Assembly: GCF_051967575.1 (NCBI RefSeq)
Contig: NZ_JBQCJW010000041.1
Span: 1-26,127 of the forward strand
Direction of reading: 5' to 3'
DNA from: Solibacillus silvestris_B
GTDB lineage: Bacteria; Bacillota; Bacilli; Bacillales_A; Planococcaceae
DNA: 26,127 nucleotides
Within the stretch, counting starts at the first letter, position 1. Every line of letters begins with the position of its first letter. The position numbers and the translations under genes are program-made. Positions 23,092 to 26,127 of this stretch are shown one piece after another. The notes beneath the pieces were generated by a model. That model did no database searches, was not told the DNA's origin, and saw only the letters and a list, made by a program, of their open reading frames with translations.

Positions 23092-23135
23092 AAAACTTAT
23101 AAAAAAACTAGGGATTAAAATTGGAGGATTTCAGT

Positions 23136-23936
23136 ATGAAAAAATTGCTATCAATCGTTACGTTATCTGCGCTTTTTTTAGCGGCATGTGGAGGCGACGA
23201 AACGAAGGAAGGCACAAGCGAAGCAAAGAATAAATTGGAGGAAATCCAGGCGGACGGAAAAATTCAAATCGGGCTTGAAGGGACATTCCCTCCATTCAGC
23301 TTCCATGATGAATCTGGCGCATTAACAGGCTTTGAATATGAAATTGCCGATCAAATCGCCAAAGACTTAGGCGTCGAACCCGAGTATGTTGAAACAAAAT
23401 GGGATTCACTCATTGCAGGATTAGATACAGATAAATACGATTTTGTCATTAACAATGTATCGATTACAGATGAGCGTAAAGAGAAGTACGATTTCTCCAT
23501 TCCATATATGAAGTCAGAGGCTGTAGTAGCCGTACATACGGATAATACAGAGATTACGGAGCCGGCAGACATGGACGGCAAAAAGTCATCCCAAACAATT
23601 ACAAGTAACTTTGCCCGGGATGCAGAAGCGCTTGGGGCAGAGGTGGTAGCGACAAATGATTTGATGAGCTCGATCGAGTTGGTTGTACAAGGACGCGCAG
23701 ATGGGACAATTCATGACCGCGTAACATTCCTGACGTATTTGCAGGAGCAGCCGGACACTAAATTGAAAGTGCTGGATGGTTCTATTAATTCAACAGATAT
23801 TGCATTGATTTTAAATAAAGAAAACGATGAATTCCGTGAAAAGTTAAATGAAATTATTAAAGAGCGTACAGAAGATGGCACATTCGCAGCGATTTCAGAA
23901 AAATATTTTGGCGAAAATATTATTTCAAACAACTAA
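23136..23936 (+). CDS. tcyA: polar amino acid (probably cystine) ABC transporter binding lipoprotein
   Basis: A 266-residue lipoprotein. Its signal peptide ends in the lipobox LAAC with Cys18, which would be lipidated and anchored to the outer face of the membrane. The mature part is a family 3 solute-binding protein: IQIGLEGTFPPFSFHDESGALTGFEYEIADQIAKDLG, then FVINNVSITDERKEKYDFSIPY. The later KSSQTITSNFARDAEALGAEVV and ADGTIHDRVTFLTYL resemble cystine-binding TcyA/FliY more than glutamine or arginine binders; substrate is an inference. GGAGG lies 9 nt before the ATG at 23136; the TTG at 23121 overlaps that site. First gene of an operon with permease and ATPase, separated from them by a terminator-like hairpin. 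Confidence 0.85.
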   Translation: MKKLLSIVTLSALFLAACGGDETKEGTSEAKNKLEEIQADGKIQIGLEGTFPPFSFHDESGALTGFEYEIADQIAKDLGVEPEYVETKWDSLIAGLDTDKYDFVINNVSITDERKEKYDFSIPYMKSEAVVAVHTDNTEITEPADMDGKKSSQTITSNFARDAEALGAEVVATNDLMSSIELVVQGRADGTIHDRVTFLTYLQEQPDTKLKVLDGSINSTDIALILNKENDEFREKLNEIIKERTEDGTFAAISEKYFGENIISNN

Positions 23937-23939
23937 TGG

Positions 23940-23963
23940 AAAGGTCGTTTAAGCGGCCTTTTT
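23940..23963 (+). terminator. internal terminator/attenuator after the binding-protein gene
   Basis: AAAGGTCG pairs with CGGCCTTT (one T-G pair) around 6 nt and is followed by TTTTT, 3 nt after the stop codon. Partial read-through would leave more binding protein than permease, as is common in such operons. Confidence 0.7.
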
Positions 23964-24016
23964 ATCTGGAAGCGGGTTAGCTAAGACATCATTGGTTTAG
24001 AAAGGAGTGCTAGTGG

Positions 24017-24676
24017 ATGAGTAGAGAAATGGACATTTTACTTAGCTCGATCTGGCCGATTTTGAAAGCCGGACTTCTTGTGACAATTCCGCTATCGCTC
24101 ATTGCCTTTGCAATTGCATTAGTCATCGCAGTTGTAACGGCATTAGCCAGAATATCGAATTATCGGATATTAAGATGGCTTTTCGGTGCTTACGTATGGA
24201 TATTTCGCGGAACACCGCTATTAGTGCAATTGTTTATCGTATTTTTTGGGCTGCCTAAAATGGGAATTACACTCGATGCCTGGACAGCCGCGATTATTAC
24301 GTTCTCGCTGAATACGGGAGCTTACGCCTCTGAATCCATTCGGGCTTCGATATTGGCGATACCAAAAGGTCAGTGGGAGGCAGCAGAGTCATTAGGCATG
24401 ACATATTGGCAAATGCTGAGACGTGTTATTGCACCGCAAACGGTACGGATTTCATTACCACCGGTGGCAAATGATTTCATCGATTTAGTAAAAGGGACTT
24501 CTCTCGTGGCAAGCATCACACTTGCGGATTTGTTCATGGTTGGGCAGCAAATTACAGCGCGTACTTATGAACCGCTAATGATTTATTCGCTTTGTGCGGT
24601 CATTTATCTGATTTTTATTAGTGTGCTGATGGTCATTCAAAATCGACTGGAAAAATATGCATCAAAGTATGTATAA
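24017..24676 (+). CDS. tcyB: amino acid ABC transporter permease
   Basis: A 219-residue His/Glu/Gln/Arg-type (HAAT) permease. A first membrane helix (LKAGLLVTIPLSLIAFAIALVIAVVTAL), the family segment YVWIFRGTPLLVQLFIVFFGLP, and the EAA loop EAAESLGMTYWQMLRRVIAPQTVRISLPP (about residues 120-150), which contacts the ATPase, are all present. About five membrane helices are expected. AAAGGAG lies about 9 nt before the ATG. The gene lies 80 nt after the binding-protein gene and 30 nt before the ATPase gene. The cystine assignment follows that of the binding protein. Confidence 0.88.
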   Translation: MSREMDILLSSIWPILKAGLLVTIPLSLIAFAIALVIAVVTALARISNYRILRWLFGAYVWIFRGTPLLVQLFIVFFGLPKMGITLDAWTAAIITFSLNTGAYASESIRASILAIPKGQWEAAESLGMTYWQMLRRVIAPQTVRISLPPVANDFIDLVKGTSLVASITLADLFMVGQQITARTYEPLMIYSLCAVIYLIFISVLMVIQNRLEKYASKYV

Positions 24677-24711
24677 GGCGAGAACAGTGAAGCTAGAAGG
24701 GAGGGCTTATT

Positions 24712-25452
24712 ATCGTACAATTTCAACAGATGTCGAAGTTCTTCGGCGATCATGAGGCGTTAAAAAATATAAATTTAACATTTAATGAAGGTGAAACAAC
24801 GGTTATTTTAGGGCCTTCTGGTTCAGGGAAATCAACGTTGCTGCGCTGTATCAATCTGCTCGAGCGTCCAGAGAAAGGGATTTTAGCGGTCGGCGGCCAA
24901 CAAGTTGAACTGAGTAAGCCGATTAACCAAAAGAATTTGCTTTCGATTCGGCAAAATACAGCGATGGTTTTCCAAAGCTTTAATTTGTTTCCGCATATGA
25001 AGGTGCTTGAAAATGTGATGGAAGGCCCGATTACGGTTTTAAAGCAAGACAGGAATGCTTCGCAAAAAAAGGCGAATCGATTATTGGAGAAGGTTGGCCT
25101 AAGCCACAAAACGGACCAGTATCCTTCGCAATTATCAGGTGGCCAGCAGCAGCGTGTCGCAATAGCTAGAGCACTGGCGATGGAGCCGCAGTTTTTATTG
25201 TTCGATGAGCCGACGAGCGCATTGGATCCCGAGCTTGAGGGGGAAGTGCTGAAGGTGCTAAAAGATTTGGCGGAGGAAGGGAAGTCGATGATTATCGTGA
25301 CGCATAATTTGAATTTTGCGCGTGAGGTGGCAGACCGGATTTTATTTTTAGAGCATGGCGAAATTGGCTACGACGGTGAGACAGAGGCCTTTTTTGCGGC
25401 AAGTGATAATGAACGAATTCGTCAATTTATACAATCTATGCAATTTATCTAA
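24712..25452 (+). CDS. tcyC: amino acid ABC transporter ATPase, probable near-cognate start
   Basis: An ATPase of the polar amino acid uptake class. Walker A is GPSGSGKST, the Q-loop VFQSFNLFPH, the signature LSGGQQQR, Walker B FLLFDEPTSALD, and the switch His is in VTHN. The first ATG (24730) would give 240 residues and remove the first beta strand, and has no ribosome site. In frame upstream lies IIVQFQQ, which matches the usual family start (MIxFxxVSKxFG). A strong AAGGGAGGG (24697-24705) stands 4 nt before ATT (24709) and 7 nt before ATC (24712). I therefore place the start at 24712, giving 246 residues, the usual length for TcyC. A start at ATT 24709 is about equally possible. A sequencing error in the start codon is the alternative. 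Confidence 0.85.
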   Translation: MVQFQQMSKFFGDHEALKNINLTFNEGETTVILGPSGSGKSTLLRCINLLERPEKGILAVGGQQVELSKPINQKNLLSIRQNTAMVFQSFNLFPHMKVLENVMEGPITVLKQDRNASQKKANRLLEKVGLSHKTDQYPSQLSGGQQQRVAIARALAMEPQFLLFDEPTSALDPELEGEVLKVLKDLAEEGKSMIIVTHNLNFAREVADRILFLEHGEIGYDGETEAFFAASDNERIRQFIQSMQFI

Positions 25453-25502
25453 ATTCAGCAGTTATCCCAAACAACGAAGAATTGATTAAGGAGGAAAATA
25501 AC

Positions 25503-25973
25503 ATGACAACAGAAAAAACAAATGTAGAAAGCTTTGATTTGGACCATACGAAGGTAGTGGCGCCTTATGTCCGGCTTGCCGGCACGAAAACAGGGGCGAA
25601 CGGGGATGTTGTAACAAAATATGATATCCGTTTTAAGCAGCCGAACAAAGCCCATATGGAAATGCCTGCATTGCACTCTTTAGAGCATTTAATGGCAGAT
25701 CGCATTCGCAACCATAGTGAGGATGTCGTTGATTTATCGCCAATGGGCTGCCAAACAGGCTTTTATTTGGCGCTGCTCAATTACAATGATTATGATGGTG
25801 TCCTGACAATTTTGGAAAATACATTGCAGGACGTATTAAAGGCTGAGGCAGTACCCGCTTGCAATGAAGTACAATGCGGATGGGCAGCAAGCCATAGCCT
25901 GGAAGGTGCGAAAGCCCTTGCCAAGGAGTTTTTAGCAGGTCGTGAAGAGTGGCATATTGTTTTTGCTGAGTAA
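25503..25973 (+). CDS. luxS: S-ribosylhomocysteine lyase LuxS
   Basis: A 156-residue LuxS. It splits S-ribosylhomocysteine into homocysteine and 4,5-dihydroxy-2,3-pentanedione, the precursor of autoinducer-2, in the activated methyl cycle. The metal site is complete: His58 and His62 in HSLEH, and Cys125 in QCGWA. Catalytic Cys83 lies in SPMGCQTGFY and Glu61 in the HxxEH motif. The stretch between HxxEH and SPMGC is about 5 residues shorter than in B. subtilis. AAGGAGGA lies 7 nt before the ATG at 25503; the upstream frame start at 25482 has none. It begins 50 nt after the ATPase gene with no terminator between them, so co-transcription is likely. It ends at the hairpin at 26029-26065. Confidence 0.96.
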   Translation: MTTEKTNVESFDLDHTKVVAPYVRLAGTKTGANGDVVTKYDIRFKQPNKAHMEMPALHSLEHLMADRIRNHSEDVVDLSPMGCQTGFYLALLNYNDYDGVLTILENTLQDVLKAEAVPACNEVQCGWAASHSLEGAKALAKEFLAGREEWHIVFAE

Positions 25974-26028
25974 TATTGAAGTAGGATTATAATTGGAAAT
26001 TATAAATAAAAGAAATAGAGGATTGTAT

Positions 26029-26065
26029 AAGAGGGACGACTTTATTTATTCGTCCCTCTTTTGTT
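26029..26065 (+). terminator. luxS: intrinsic terminator after luxS
   Basis: AAGAGGGACGA (26029-26039) pairs with TCGTCCCTCTT (26050-26060) and is followed by TTTTG. The remaining 60 nt of the window hold no recognisable feature. Confidence 0.88.
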
Positions 26066-26127
26066 TAATAAGGCGGGATAAAGTTTGTGTTACGTTTATT
26101 TTATTCGGCAGAGGGAATATTCTTTAC

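Noticed and set aside
23004..23135. Riboswitch (S-box or T-box) upstream of the transporter
   Set aside because: The distance from the promoter to the ATG is only about 45 nt, too short for either, and neither motif is visible.

Overview
The window looks like chromosome from a low-GC Gram-positive bacterium, most likely a member of the Planococcaceae (Solibacillus/Lysinibacillus/Kurthia-like). The evidence is Shine-Dalgarno sites of the GGAGG type almost everywhere, two secreted S-layer-homology (SLH) proteins, a LuxS of firmicute type, and small accessory families common in Bacillales. The genus is an inference from gene content, not a measurement.

Positions 1 to about 17.7 kb are accessory in character. 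Mostly single-gene units follow one another: a secreted protein of unknown function, an SLH protein, a methyltransferase, two VOC proteins, a TetR/SMR efflux operon, an exported protein, two GNAT acetyltransferases, a BAAT-type acyl hydrolase and an S66 (MccF/LD-carboxypeptidase-like) peptidase. From 4.8 to 12.9 kb these units are punctuated by seven copies of one intergenic hairpin repeat, all in the same orientation, whose stems are kept by compensatory changes. Next come a STAS-like small protein and a KAS III-like enzyme that has kept its Cys but lost the usual His and Asn. This pair, together with a transposase remnant, lies between a 66-nt direct repeat: one copy is the 3' end of the second SLH gene and the other is an orphan fragment. 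An IS4-type insertion sequence closes this half.

Positions 17.9 to 26.1 kb look like core genome: a tRNA-Val(GAC) gene, a small conserved-looking protein, an M48/Ste24-type membrane protease, a small protein-kinase-like protein with a C-terminal zinc ribbon, a HEAT-repeat protein, an SDR oxidoreductase, and a polar amino acid (probably cystine) ABC transporter followed by luxS. A hairpin terminator sits between the binding-protein gene and the permease gene, which would give more binding protein than membrane complex. No terminator is visible between the ATPase gene and luxS, so sulfur amino acid uptake and the activated-methyl-cycle enzyme LuxS may share a transcript. A tandem array of 21-nt and 40-nt units lies directly upstream of the transporter.

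The least explained items are the repeat-punctuated accessory array, the direct-repeat-bounded STAS/KAS III block, the KAS III active-site losses, the ABC ATPase with no conventional start codon at its Shine-Dalgarno site, and a 125-nt nested palindrome near 20.85 kb.
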